A stretch of DNA of 64,000 bases from NCBI GenBank assembly GCA_011088215.1, contig JAALKD010000006.1, positions 29,391 through 93,390 on the forward strand. Reading direction: 5' to 3'. Positions 43,991-52,940 of this stretch are shown in pieces. This DNA is from Sphingomonadales bacterium. Lineage in GTDB: Bacteria; Pseudomonadota; Alphaproteobacteria; Sphingomonadales; Kordiimonadaceae. A program made the translations under genes and the position numbers. Each line of letters opens with the position of its first letter. Position 1 is the stretch's first letter. A model generated the notes under the pieces. It was not told where the DNA came from, made no database searches, and worked only from the letters and a program-made list of their open reading frames with translations.

Positions 43991-46072
43991 TCAAGAGCAT
44001 GTGAGTTCCCCCGATGTTTCGTCAATTCCTACCGCCTGGCCGGTCGGACAGGCGGCATAACCATTGGGGCTAGGGTCTTCGCTGAGGAAACCGGATGTGT
44101 CAATGCTTGAGCCGGGAAACAAATCGAATTCGCTCTCGTTTGGCGCGCCTTGCCAGAAGTTTCCTCGCGCGGAAATGTTGACGGGATGATTGCTAGTGAT
44201 ATCCATACCATTGAAGAAGATTCGGTTTCCAGCACTGGAGCCTAAGCTGCCGCCGCCCAAGTCAATCACTCTCGCGCCGGTGCCGGGCGGCTGAATTGTT
44301 AGCGGGAAGTTGGTGAAGTTGAATGCAGTGCCGTTACCGACAACAGTGTTGCCGCTTGCACTGAAAAACAAGTCGGCGGCATTTATCACGTCAGTAGTAA
44401 CGGCGGCCCTTCCGTGATTGATGAATTGATTGCCGATCAGGTTAATGGTTGTATCTGTCCGAGATGCAACTGTAACGCTGGAACTCCCATCGCTCCCCAG
44501 AATATTGTTATTTGTCAAATTGATCTCAATCGGGACGTTTTCGGATTGTGCGAATATGGTGACGCCCGAACCCTGACCAGTGTATGTCGAGTTTGACACG
44601 TTGATTATGGTTGCGATGCCCGGTGTAACCACTTCCCCGAACACACCAACGCTTATTCCTACCCCTGATTGATTATCGTTTGAAGTTTCGTCAAAAAAGA
44701 CCCCAACAGTTTCAATAATCACATCGTCAATGTTAACATATTCAGACGGTTCAAGACTCACCCTGATGCCAGGGCTTCCTTCGCCGCGCAAATGTAATCC
44801 AGAGATGAAGTTGTTCCCTTCAGCAAAAACGACACCTTCGGGAACCGTTGGACCCTCGAAATCGGTAACTCGCAACATGGGTCGATCGCCCGGGGCGATC
44901 AGGAATGTGCCGAGTGCTTCTAGGCCAGAGGCCTCGCCGATTAGGCTTTGACCTTGAAGCAGCGGATGGACGCCGAAGTACTCATCATTTCCGGCGTATA
45001 AGAAGATGACATCACCTTCTTCAGTTGGATTGAAGGCAGTGCCATCTGATGTTCGGAACCCGTTGTAGCGGTTTTCAAATGTCCCGTCGCCGCCTTCCGG
45101 CGCGGAATTGTCGATGAAACGGTATACAGTGTCGGAAACCTGTTCTTGTGTGACAGTCACCTGTTGGCTGATGCGGGCCGTATCTGCAACGCTTGTAATC
45201 ACATCGGCGCTGCGCCTCACCCATTCTGTCATTCGCTTGTTCAGGCCATGCCGGGTACTAGTTGTTTTGCTTTTGCCGAATGGTATGCTTAGGCGAATAC
45301 CACCGGAGAAGAGACTTCCGCGCGTGTCATCGTCTGAGAATTCGCCCGTCAGTGTAATGTTTGCGCCTTTCAGGGCCGAAATGTCGTCGGCGACATTCCA
45401 TTCAAGTCTTCCTTTTGGCCCTTTCAAACCAACTTGATTATCGTTGAAATTAAAATATCCGGCAAAGGCCCGAATACCGGAGAAAATCTCGTAGCCAACT
45501 TCTGCATCCCAGCCATCGTTGGCACGCTCAGAGGTCTGCGTGGTAAGGACCGTGTCGACTTGGGTCACATTTGCAAACAAGGAGTTGCCGGACAGGAATA
45601 GGTCACTGCCTTCGAAACTCGTGGTTTGTCCCACAGTGGTATCAATTGACGAAAGTCTACGGGTTTCATCAAAGGCCGAATAATAGTTGAAGCGCAGGTC
45701 CCACTTTTCGCTCATTAATTCAGCACCAAAAGTAGCCTGGTCAAAATTACTGTCGTTCGCCGTACGACGATGGTCATAGAAGCCGTAAGCTCCGATAATG
45801 AAGCGATCGTTGACAATATGGCATATGCCAGCACCGATGCTGCCTTCGAGATTTTCGCGGCTATCAACAAGACCGCGAGCATCCAGAAACAGAAGTGTGT
45901 TTTTACTTTGGGCCAGCGGCACAATAAATTCGAGCTCGCCAAAGGTTTTGTCGCTGGAGACGTTTCCATTAGCATATGAATGGATGTCATATAGGTTGTC
46001 ATCAGCCTGTACGCCGTGAGAGGCAAGTACCGAAACACAAGCAACGATAGATAAACTTGATAACGCTCGCAT
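43991..46072 (-). CDS. Inverse autotransporter (intimin/invasin-type barrel) with beta-helix passenger
   Basis: A 693-residue outer-membrane protein. After the signal peptide (MRALSSLSIVACVSVLASHG, cut near VQA-DDN), residues ~30-275 match the inverse-autotransporter barrel: ELEFIVPLAQSKNTLLFLDA, EGSIGAGICHIVNDRFIIGA, YGFYDHRRTAN, and DQATFGAELMSEKWDLRFNY. A linker with VTQEQVSD follows, and residues ~315-690 are rich in short hydrophobic repeats with Asn/Gly turns (NNNILGSDG, IATIINVSNSTYTG) typical of a right-handed parallel beta-helix. The passenger would be displayed on the surface. No Ig-like or lectin domains are seen, unlike enterobacterial intimins. ATG 46072 has GGGGA 9 bases upstream. 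Confidence 0.82.
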   Translation of the reverse strand: MRALSSLSIVACVSVLASHGVQADDNLYDIHSYANGNVSSDKTFGELEFIVPLAQSKNTLLFLDARGLVDSRENLEGSIGAGICHIVNDRFIIGAYGFYDHRRTANDSNFDQATFGAELMSEKWDLRFNYYSAFDETRRLSSIDTTVGQTTSFEGSDLFLSGNSLFANVTQVDTVLTTQTSERANDGWDAEVGYEIFSGIRAFAGYFNFNDNQVGLKGPKGRLEWNVADDISALKGANITLTGEFSDDDTRGSLFSGGIRLSIPFGKSKTTSTRHGLNKRMTEWVRRSADVITSVADTARISQQVTVTQEQVSDTVYRFIDNSAPEGGDGTFENRYNGFRTSDGTAFNPTEEGDVIFLYAGNDEYFGVHPLLQGQSLIGEASGLEALGTFLIAPGDRPMLRVTDFEGPTVPEGVVFAEGNNFISGLHLRGEGSPGIRVSLEPSEYVNIDDVIIETVGVFFDETSNDNQSGVGISVGVFGEVVTPGIATIINVSNSTYTGQGSGVTIFAQSENVPIEINLTNNNILGSDGSSSVTVASRTDTTINLIGNQFINHGRAAVTTDVINAADLFFSASGNTVVGNGTAFNFTNFPLTIQPPGTGARVIDLGGGSLGSSAGNRIFFNGMDITSNHPVNISARGNFWQGAPNESEFDLFPGSSIDTSGFLSEDPSPNGYAACPTGQAVGIDETSGELTCS

Positions 46073-46242
46073 ATCGCAGATTCCCCAATCATGCATTTTT
46101 TGTGTAATCACAACATTTATTGAATAGCGTTGCTCAGTTAGTCAAGGACAATGCGCCCACCGATTGAGAAAATTGTTTTTACTTGGAAACCATATGGGAT
46201 TTGCTTAGATAAAGGCCTGATTGAAAGAGCAATTGATGACCG

Positions 46243-46683
46243 ATGAGTGAGCTATACAATACTGATATCCTGCGGCTAACCACCCGTATCCCGCATCAAA
46301 CAAGGCTTGAATCACCGGATGTTACGGCGGTGAAAACCAGCCGGGTGTGCGGCAGCCGATTGACTGCAGACGCCGTTATTCAAAAAGGCGCGATAACCGC
46401 GTTCGGGCAAGAGGTTAAGGCCTGCGCGCTGGGTCAGGCGGCAGCGGCTATTGTCGGCGAACATGTGGTTGGATTGACGGAAAATGAGCTTTCCGGCGTG
46501 GCTGACCAATTTCGGACCATGATTAAAACCGGCGAAACCAAGTTCCCTGAAAAATGGTCTAAGCTAGCGTTGTTGGCCCCGGTAAAGGACCACCCTGGCC
46601 GCCAGGGCAGCGTTATGTTGTCGTTCCAAGTGCTGGAGCAAATATTTGCCGATGCTCGTAAATCCAACGAATCAGCGGCCTGA
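46243..46683 (+). CDS. NifU/IscU-like Fe-S cluster scaffold protein
   Basis: A 146-residue protein of the alphaproteobacterial NifU N-terminal/IscU-like family. Two of the scaffold cysteines are visible, C36 in SRVCGSRLTADAV and C61 in EVKACALGQAAAAI. The third IscU cysteine is not present; the corresponding region reads RQGSVMLSFQVLEQI, as I recall for this subfamily. It may carry or repair clusters, but a canonical scaffold role is uncertain. The stop overlaps the sulfotransferase start (TGATG). A decayed 5' copy is at 43823. Confidence 0.85.
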   Translation: MSELYNTDILRLTTRIPHQTRLESPDVTAVKTSRVCGSRLTADAVIQKGAITAFGQEVKACALGQAAAAIVGEHVVGLTENELSGVADQFRTMIKTGETKFPEKWSKLALLAPVKDHPGRQGSVMLSFQVLEQIFADARKSNESAA

Positions 46684-47558
46684 TGCGTGCGACAGACGCA
46701 GAAAAGGCGCTTGCAGCTGACATTTGGCAGCACTTTCACGATCAAAACTATGAACAGGCCCAAGCTTTGCTCGCGCACGCGCTTGAGACCAGCGAGCACC
46801 CTCGATTCAAGCGTATCCAGGCACGCTTTTACCTGTTTGAAGGCCGTGAGGGTGACGCAGCGACCATCATCAAAGAGATTTTGCCCAAGGTCTGGACACC
46901 GGGCTCATGGGAACTGGCGCTGGTAAGGAGCGGCGCGTGCCGGGCCAAAGTATTGAAAAAACAGAAAGTTTTATATTTTCCGTTGCGAAAGTGTGGTTCG
47001 ACCAGCCTTTTGAATATGATGAAAATACTCACCGGCGAGGATGCGCGCGGTGAGCATGTTCACCAAGAAGACGACACAAGAAAGCCAGTTAATTTGGCTA
47101 CTATGGGTGCGGATTATCCCGGATATTTTTCATGCACTGCAGTGCGCGATCCAATTGATAGGCTGTTGTCCTATTTCCACGGTAATATAGTTGGCAGGGA
47201 CCACCTGATGGTGGAATATGGTGGCAAGACAGAATTTTACGGTCTGCCAACCAAACCTGGCCTGGACTATTTTCTGGTAAATTTTGTGCGTTATAGGCAG
47301 GTTTTTATCTCTGTTCGCGATCATACCGAGCCACTGGTCTCGTCTATCGGCGCAAACCCTGCAGTTTTTAATTGGATTGGTGGTTTGGGCCAGTTGTCTG
47401 ATCTTGCCGCTAAGCTGTCTGCGCACGCAGGCATTGAATTACCCTTGTTGCAGGACATGGTGTCTGCAGAAAAACCCGGTAAGGTGGCCCACGATATGCC
47501 GATCGCAGTTCAGGCGTTATATGCCGAGGACTATGAAGCTTACGGTGTGTTTTTCTAG
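46683..47558 (+). CDS. Sulfotransferase family protein
   Basis: A 291-residue protein. The N-terminal ~75 residues are helical and TPR-like (DQNYEQAQALLAHALET). The rest is a PAPS-dependent sulfotransferase of the carbohydrate type: the 5'-phosphosulfate loop is FPLRKCGSTSLLNMM and the 3'-phosphate site is AVRDPIDRLLSYFHGN. It would sulfate a glycan or other hydroxyl acceptor. It is translationally coupled to the scaffold gene by a one-base overlap. The window's cysH is of APS-reductase type, so PAPS would need an APS kinase from elsewhere. Confidence 0.82.
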   Translation: MRATDAEKALAADIWQHFHDQNYEQAQALLAHALETSEHPRFKRIQARFYLFEGREGDAATIIKEILPKVWTPGSWELALVRSGACRAKVLKKQKVLYFPLRKCGSTSLLNMMKILTGEDARGEHVHQEDDTRKPVNLATMGADYPGYFSCTAVRDPIDRLLSYFHGNIVGRDHLMVEYGGKTEFYGLPTKPGLDYFLVNFVRYRQVFISVRDHTEPLVSSIGANPAVFNWIGGLGQLSDLAAKLSAHAGIELPLLQDMVSAEKPGKVAHDMPIAVQALYAEDYEAYGVFF

Positions 47559-47589
47559 CGTGGTGGGCCGTATGGAAATCGTTTCTAAC

Positions 47590-48348
47590 CTAAATATATT
47601 GGCTAGCCCATGCCGATAGTACTCGTGCTGCATACTTGCCGTCCGCCGGGTTTTTCATCAGCAAATGATCGGCTTTATCAAGCGATACATAGCTTTTTGG
47701 ATGCTTCGCGGCTTCATAAATTTTGCGTGCGTGATCGATGCTTACGGTCTCGTCAATCGGCGAATGCATCACCAACAACGGCTTTTTCAGCGAGCCAATA
47801 TGGTCAGCAACATTCTGACCGCGCGCATCTTCGATAAATTGCTTTTTCATCTTGAACGGACGGCCCGCCAGCATAACTTCGGCTTCGCCGTCGGCCTCGA
47901 TAGTGTCGATGTCGTTGGCAAATTGCTTTAGCACATTTACGCTGTCAAAGGGTGCACCGATGGTGGCAACAGCGCGCACCTCAGGTACGTATTTTGCCGC
48001 AACCAGCGTGGCTGCGCCGCCCAGGCTGTGGCCGATCATGATCGATGGCGCGCTAATGGCGTCGCGCATATAATCGGCGGCGGTTATCAGGTCCTGCACG
48101 TTCGAGGAAAAATTGGTGTTGGCAAAATCACCGTTGGAAAGCCCAAGGCCGGTAAAATCAAAGCGGAAAAGACCAATGCCATCGTCGGCTAGTGCGCGCG
48201 CGATACGGTTGATCGCGTTGAGGTCTTTGCCGCAGGTGAAACAGTGAGCGAACAAAGCGCAGGCCTGCATGTCGCCGTCGGGCATATCCAGCTTTGCGGC
48301 AAGATCAAAGCCTTGCGACCCTTTGAAGATAATTTTTTCAGATTTCAT
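47590..48348 (-). CDS. Alpha/beta hydrolase (OsmC-associated type)
   Basis: A 252-residue hydrolase. The nucleophile is in IGHSLGGAATLVA, the oxyanion region in ALFAHCFTCGKDLNA, the acid in HSPIDETVSIDHAR and the histidine in KADHLLMKNP. The sequence FRFDFTGLGLSNGDFANTNF is typical of hydrolases found alone or fused to OsmC; no OsmC domain or gene follows here. Substrate unknown. ATG 48348 is preferred to the upstream codon at 48369. Confidence 0.85.
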   Translation of the reverse strand: MKSEKIIFKGSQGFDLAAKLDMPDGDMQACALFAHCFTCGKDLNAINRIARALADDGIGLFRFDFTGLGLSNGDFANTNFSSNVQDLITAADYMRDAISAPSIMIGHSLGGAATLVAAKYVPEVRAVATIGAPFDSVNVLKQFANDIDTIEADGEAEVMLAGRPFKMKKQFIEDARGQNVADHIGSLKKPLLVMHSPIDETVSIDHARKIYEAAKHPKSYVSLDKADHLLMKNPADGKYAARVLSAWASQYI

Positions 48349-48534
48349 CCTACGGCCCTTTCGCTGCATTAGCTGATCCTAACAAGACACCCCGATAATG
48401 GGACCAAGATGGACGGCATTCAAGGATCATTAATCATCCGCGCGTAATTGTGATTACATTGGTTTGATCGGCGTCAAAGACGCCAGTACATTTGGGTCTT
48501 AAAGTAACTTCTTCATTGTTCGAAGGAGATGATT

Positions 48535-49122
48535 GTGAGCAAAAATATTGTCATCGTCCAAGGCCATCCCGATGCCGGTGGCAAGCATTTTTGCCATGCA
48601 TTGGCTGATGCTTATGCGGCAGGTGCAAAAGAAGCGGGCCATGTTGTGACCATGCTTGATGTCGGCGCGCTGGAGTTTCCGGTCCTGCGCAGCGCTGATG
48701 ACTGGAACAAAGGCGAGACACCGCCCGCAATCAAAGGACCGCAGCAACAAATTCTGGGTGCGGACCATTTGGTGTTTTTCTATCCGTTGTGGTTGGGGAC
48801 AATGCCCGCTCTGCTTAAAGCTTTTCTGGAGCAAATATTTAGGCCAACTCTTGTGTCTGGCGGCGGCGGCAACCACGGCTTGATGGCAAAATTGCTTAAG
48901 GGTAAATCTGTTCGCATTGTTGTAACAATGGGAATGCCTGCGCTGTTGTATAGCTTGTTTTTCCGCGCACACAGCCTGAAATCGTTAAAGCGAAATATAC
49001 TGGGTTTTGTCGGCGCCGGGCCGATACGCACTACGATGATAGGTCTTGTAGACAGCATTAAACCAGCGCGCGCCACGAAGCTTTTTGCTCAAATGGAAAA
49101 ACTTGGCCGGGTAGCGCGCTAA
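48535..49122 (+). CDS. Flavodoxin-fold NAD(P)H dehydrogenase (quinone)
   Basis: A 195-residue flavoprotein of the NQO1/KefF-like family. FMN/FAD phosphate is bound by IVIVQGHPDAGGKHFC, and FFYPLWLGTMPALLKAFLEQ is the conserved flavin-contact segment. It would reduce quinones or nitroaromatics with NAD(P)H. GTG 48535 has AAGGAG exactly 6 bases upstream; the ATG at 48529 is too close to that site. Confidence 0.87.
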   Translation: MSKNIVIVQGHPDAGGKHFCHALADAYAAGAKEAGHVVTMLDVGALEFPVLRSADDWNKGETPPAIKGPQQQILGADHLVFFYPLWLGTMPALLKAFLEQIFRPTLVSGGGGNHGLMAKLLKGKSVRIVVTMGMPALLYSLFFRAHSLKSLKRNILGFVGAGPIRTTMIGLVDSIKPARATKLFAQMEKLGRVAR

Positions 49123-49229
49123 CCCCGCTATCAGCACGAAACGGTGACCATATTTCATTGATTGTTACTGGCGACTTGGTGCGGCAAATGTTTTAACATG
49201 TCAAATGCACTGACAAGGGAGTGGCAGTA

Positions 49230-50741
49230 ATGGACATGGGGCAGATTTCAAATTTCGTAATTGGGCTTTTGGAAGTCCTGTCGCTGATATTTATATTTGC
49301 GGTTGGTGCAGGGCTCTTATGGGCAACGGTTCTGTATGTTCACGATAAATACCAAACCGAAAGTACGCTCAGACGCAACTACCCGGTTATAGCCCGATTT
49401 CGTTATCTTTTTGAGCATTTAGGTGAATTTTTTCGTCAGTATTTTTTTGCGCTGGACCGCGAGGAAATGCCATTTAACCGGGCCGAACGATCGTGGGTAT
49501 ACCGTGCGGCAAAAAATGTAGATTCCACCGTTGCTTTTGGCTCCACCCGTGACCTTCGCCCTACCGGCACAGTCTATTTTGTCAATTGTCCGTTCCCGAC
49601 CCTGGAAGCGGACGCGAAAGAGCCTTGCGAGGTTACCATTGGCCCCTATGCCCGCCAACCATACGCGACCGACAGCATCTTCAATGTCTCGGGCATGAGT
49701 TACGGTGCGATCTCCATTCCGGCGGTGCGTGCGCTGTCGGCTGGGGCCAAGAAAGCGGGCATTTGGATGAACACCGGTGAGGGCGGTCTGTCTCCCTACC
49801 ACTTGGAAGGTGGGGCCGACATTGTTTTCCAGATAGGCACCGGCAAGTTCGGGGTACGCAAACCTGAGGGTGGGTTTGACGAAGAAAAGCTGAAGGCTGT
49901 GGCAGCACACGATGCAGTCAAAATGTTTGAAATCAAACTCAGCCAAGGGGCGAAGCCGGGCAAAGGTGGTATTCTACCGGGGGCAAAGGTCACCGAAGAA
50001 ATTGCTAAAATTCGTGGTTTGACTGTAGGCGAAGCTGCGATCAGCCCCAACCGCCACCCAGAAGTTAACAGCATCGATGATCTGCTGGACATGATCCAAT
50101 ATGTGCGAGAGACCACCGGCAAGCCGGTTGGCTTCAAAGCAGTTATTGGGGCATACGGCTTTTTTGAAAACCTGTGCGAACTGATCCATGAACGTGGCAT
50201 TGAAAGCGCACCCGATTTTATCACAATCGACAGTGCTGACGGCGGCACCGGTGCTGCGCCCATGAGCCTGATCGACAATATGGGCATGCCGATCCGCGAA
50301 AGCCTGCCGCTTGTTGTTAATATTCTGGTCAAGCACGGCCTGCGTGAGCGGGTAAAAGTCTGTGCCAGTGGCAAGATGATCAACCCGTCTGAGGTGGCGT
50401 GGGCTTATTGCGCCGGAGCTGATTTTGTGAACTCTGCGCGCGGGTTCATGTTCTCGCTTGGCTGTATTCAGGCGCTGCAGTGTAATAAAAATACCTGTCC
50501 AACCGGCATCACCACCCACGACCCTAAGCTGCAGTATGGCCTGGACCCGATGAACAAGGCAGAACGCGTAGCGTCTTATGCCAAGAACATGAAGAAAGAG
50601 GTAGGCATTCTCGCCCACAGTTGCGGCGTAGACGAGCCAAGACTGTTGAAACGCTTTCATGCACGTATTGTATTGGGCGATGGCCGCAGTGTGTCGATGG
50701 ACGAGCTGTATCCGACAACGGAGAAGACCGCTGCTGGGTAG
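49230..50741 (+). CDS. Glutamate-synthase-like FMN-binding protein
   Basis: A 503-residue protein with an N-terminal membrane helix (about residues 10-38) and a large GltB central/FMN-binding barrel. FMN-binding features include NVSGMSYGAISIPAVRALSA, GEGGLSPYHLEGGADIVFQI, SQGAKPGKGGILPG and IDSADGGTGAAP. The C-terminal cysteines that bind the [3Fe-4S] cluster in glutamate synthase appear in CIQALQCNKNTCPTGI. The amidotransferase and GXGXG domains of full GltB are missing, so the reaction is unknown; such proteins are widespread. ATG 49230 has AAGGGAG 9 bases upstream. Confidence 0.88.
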   Translation: MDMGQISNFVIGLLEVLSLIFIFAVGAGLLWATVLYVHDKYQTESTLRRNYPVIARFRYLFEHLGEFFRQYFFALDREEMPFNRAERSWVYRAAKNVDSTVAFGSTRDLRPTGTVYFVNCPFPTLEADAKEPCEVTIGPYARQPYATDSIFNVSGMSYGAISIPAVRALSAGAKKAGIWMNTGEGGLSPYHLEGGADIVFQIGTGKFGVRKPEGGFDEEKLKAVAAHDAVKMFEIKLSQGAKPGKGGILPGAKVTEEIAKIRGLTVGEAAISPNRHPEVNSIDDLLDMIQYVRETTGKPVGFKAVIGAYGFFENLCELIHERGIESAPDFITIDSADGGTGAAPMSLIDNMGMPIRESLPLVVNILVKHGLRERVKVCASGKMINPSEVAWAYCAGADFVNSARGFMFSLGCIQALQCNKNTCPTGITTHDPKLQYGLDPMNKAERVASYAKNMKKEVGILAHSCGVDEPRLLKRFHARIVLGDGRSVSMDELYPTTEKTAAG

Positions 50742-50802
50742 ATTGATACTACCGCAGATTAGGTGGTAAGGTCGCCCTGACTTAATGTTAGGGGAGCCCA
50801 CC

Positions 50803-51258
50803 ATGGACTATGGAACTTATTATAGCATCATCAATTATCTTGTTATGCCTGCGTGGCTGTTGCTGGTAATCCTGCCAAAACACGATATTACGGCGAAGAT
50901 CGTCCACAGCGGGATTTATCCAGTCGTTTTCGGATTTTTTTATCTGGTTCTGTGGGTGCGCGCGCTCGCGTTTGGCGAGTCCGCCGAAGGCGGTGGGTTT
51001 GCCACACTAGAGACTGTCATGACTGCCTTCACTCACCCCAACGTCGCCTTGATGGGCTGGGCGCATTATCTGGTGTTTGATCTGTTCGTCGGCGCCTGGA
51101 TTGGCCGCGATTCTGCAAAACGCAGCGTGAACCACTTTATGGTGGTGCCATGCCTTATCTTTGCGTTCCTCGCTGGTCCCATCGGCTTGCTGCTGTATTT
51201 GGCGCTTAGGCAAGTGACAAGTAAGGGCAGTGCGATGGCCTTGGATGAGGCAACATAA
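50803..51258 (+). CDS. ABA4-like (DUF4281) membrane protein
   Basis: A 151-residue protein with four membrane helices, matching the ABA4-like family: NYLVMPAWLLLVILPKHDIT, FYLVLWVRALAFG, WAHYLVFDLFVGAWIGRDS and PCLIFAFLAGPIGLLLYLAL. In plants the relative acts in neoxanthin formation; the bacterial function is unknown. ATG 50803 has AGGGGAG 6 bases upstream. Confidence 0.8.
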   Translation: MDYGTYYSIINYLVMPAWLLLVILPKHDITAKIVHSGIYPVVFGFFYLVLWVRALAFGESAEGGGFATLETVMTAFTHPNVALMGWAHYLVFDLFVGAWIGRDSAKRSVNHFMVVPCLIFAFLAGPIGLLLYLALRQVTSKGSAMALDEAT

Positions 51259-51261
51259 AAT

Positions 51262-51293
51262 AACCCGCCGATCAAGATCTAGATCAGCGGGTT
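51262..51293. terminator. Hairpin between convergent ABA4-like and katA genes
   Basis: AACCCGCCGATC and GATCAGCGGGTT pair with one mismatch around an 8-base loop. On the - strand (katA side) it is followed by ATTTTAT, on the + strand by no T-run, so it mainly suits katA. Confidence 0.55.
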
Positions 51294-51323
51294 GATGGAC
51301 AGTTTGTTGACCTATCTTGGCAG

Positions 51324-52805
51324 TCAGGCTTTCAGCGCATCCAATGCGGTTTTAACGCGCGCAGCATAGTCGGGGTCGGCGGCAGCATACTGCGCCAGCA
51401 TGCGCTCTTGTGCGCTGGCGGATGCTTGGCTCAGGCCGCCGGCAATGTTGCCAGCCAATTGGTTCTTCTGGTCGTCAGACATAATCCTGAACAGTTCGCC
51501 GGCCTGGGTGAAATTATCCTCGTCTTGGCTTTCGTGGTGGCCAACCCATGCGTCTTCCTCAAGCGGCATAAGTGGCTCGGCAACTGATGGGTTTGGCACA
51601 GGTGCCCCCTCTGCGGCTCGGTCATTGGGATAAAAGTTTGCCCCGCTGCCCTGATTGGCTGCCTGACCGGTCACCGGACAATGCACCATGCCTGCCATGG
51701 CTCCATCACGTTGGTAATGGTTTACTGGGCACCTGGGTGCATTGACCGGCAACTGTTGGTGATTAACGCCGACCCGGTAACGCTGCGCATCCGGATATGC
51801 GAGCAGGCGTGCTTGCAGCATTTTGTCAGGCGAGGCACCAAGACCCAGCACAAGGTTTGACGGACTGAACGCAGACTGTTCAGTTTCCGCAAAATAGTTG
51901 GTCACATTGCGGTTCAGTTCCATCTTGCCAATCTCGACAAGCGGGAAGTCTGCATGCGGCCATACCTTGGTAAGGTCAAACGGGTTATAGCGATATGTTT
52001 TCGCTTCCGCTTCGGTCATCACTTGAATCTTGACCGTCCAGCTTGGAAAGTCGCCTGCATCAATAGCGGTCACAAGGTCTTCCTGTGCGCCGTGGGCAGA
52101 CATTTTTGATGCTTCGTCACCGGTTAGTGTTTTAACACCCTGGTCGGTCTTCAAGTGAAACTTTACCCAAACCCGTTCACCTGCCGCATTCCAGAAGCTA
52201 AGGGTGTGTGACCCGTAGCCGTTCATGTGACGCAGCGACAATGGAATGCCGCGGTCAGACATTAGAATGGTAGACTGGTGAAGGGATTGTGGGTGGTTTG
52301 CCCAATATTCAAATACCGCAGCAGGGTCGGGCAGGTTTGTGCGCGGATTCTTTTTCTGGCTATGGACAAAATCCGGAAACTTTGACGGGTCGCGCAGAAA
52401 GAATACAGGTGTGTTGTTGCCGACGAGGTCGAAGTTACCTTCTTCGGTGTAGAACTTAACGGCAAAGCCGCGCGGATCGCGGGCATAATCGCTGCTGTCC
52501 TGGCCGCCGCCTACAGTTGAGAAGCGAACAAACACTTCGGCTTGCTTGCCTTCGCCTTGCAGGAAGTTGGCGATGGTCAGGTCGCTAAGGTCTTTTGTCA
52601 GCGTAAAGGTGCCGTATGCACCGTTGCCGCGGGCGTGGACAACGCGCTCGGGAATACGTTCGCGATTGAAGTGTGCCAGCTTTTCCATCAGGCGGTAATT
52701 GTCAAATGTCAGCGGCCCACGGGCGCCGGCTGAAATGCTGTTGTTGTCGTCTGCAACAGGGGCACCGCTTGCGGTGGTCAGGGTGGTTTTACGATCGTTT
52801 GTCAT
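51324..52805 (-). CDS. katA: Heme catalase (small-subunit, KatA type)
   Basis: A 493-residue monofunctional catalase. Distal heme residues are H57 (ERVVHARGNGAYG) and N130 (LVGNNTPVFF); the proximal tyrosine is in RLLAYPDAQRYRVG. The length and NHQQLPVNAPRCPVNHYQRD are typical of clade 3 small-subunit catalases. It removes hydrogen peroxide in the cytoplasm. AGGAACC precedes the ATG. A long inverted repeat 70-111 bases upstream of the start is a candidate regulatory site. Confidence 0.95.
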   Translation of the reverse strand: MTNDRKTTLTTASGAPVADDNNSISAGARGPLTFDNYRLMEKLAHFNRERIPERVVHARGNGAYGTFTLTKDLSDLTIANFLQGEGKQAEVFVRFSTVGGGQDSSDYARDPRGFAVKFYTEEGNFDLVGNNTPVFFLRDPSKFPDFVHSQKKNPRTNLPDPAAVFEYWANHPQSLHQSTILMSDRGIPLSLRHMNGYGSHTLSFWNAAGERVWVKFHLKTDQGVKTLTGDEASKMSAHGAQEDLVTAIDAGDFPSWTVKIQVMTEAEAKTYRYNPFDLTKVWPHADFPLVEIGKMELNRNVTNYFAETEQSAFSPSNLVLGLGASPDKMLQARLLAYPDAQRYRVGVNHQQLPVNAPRCPVNHYQRDGAMAGMVHCPVTGQAANQGSGANFYPNDRAAEGAPVPNPSVAEPLMPLEEDAWVGHHESQDEDNFTQAGELFRIMSDDQKNQLAGNIAGGLSQASASAQERMLAQYAAADPDYAARVKTALDALKA

Positions 52806-52874
52806 TGGTTGGTTCCTTTTCTTTCTGCTCGAGAAGAAGGTACCAATGGCGCATTCATTTGTAAAAACGATTGT

Positions 52875-52916
52875 TATTCTTATTATGATCGTAAAAAAAC
52901 GATCATAATAAGAATA
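52875..52916. repeat. Perfect 18-bp inverted repeat upstream of katA
   Basis: TATTCTTATTATGATCGT (52875-52892) and its exact reverse complement (52899-52916) around six A. It lies between the end of the solute-binding gene and katA, both on the - strand. There is no uninterrupted T-run after either arm, so it may be an operator (peroxide or metal response) or a processing/termination hairpin. Confidence 0.7.
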
Positions 52917-52940
52917 TCTGCTGTAGAGCTGATGCAGGGG

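Noticed and set aside
46312-46509. Small antisense frame over the Fe-S scaffold gene
   Set aside because: A shadow frame of the coding strand without its own signals.
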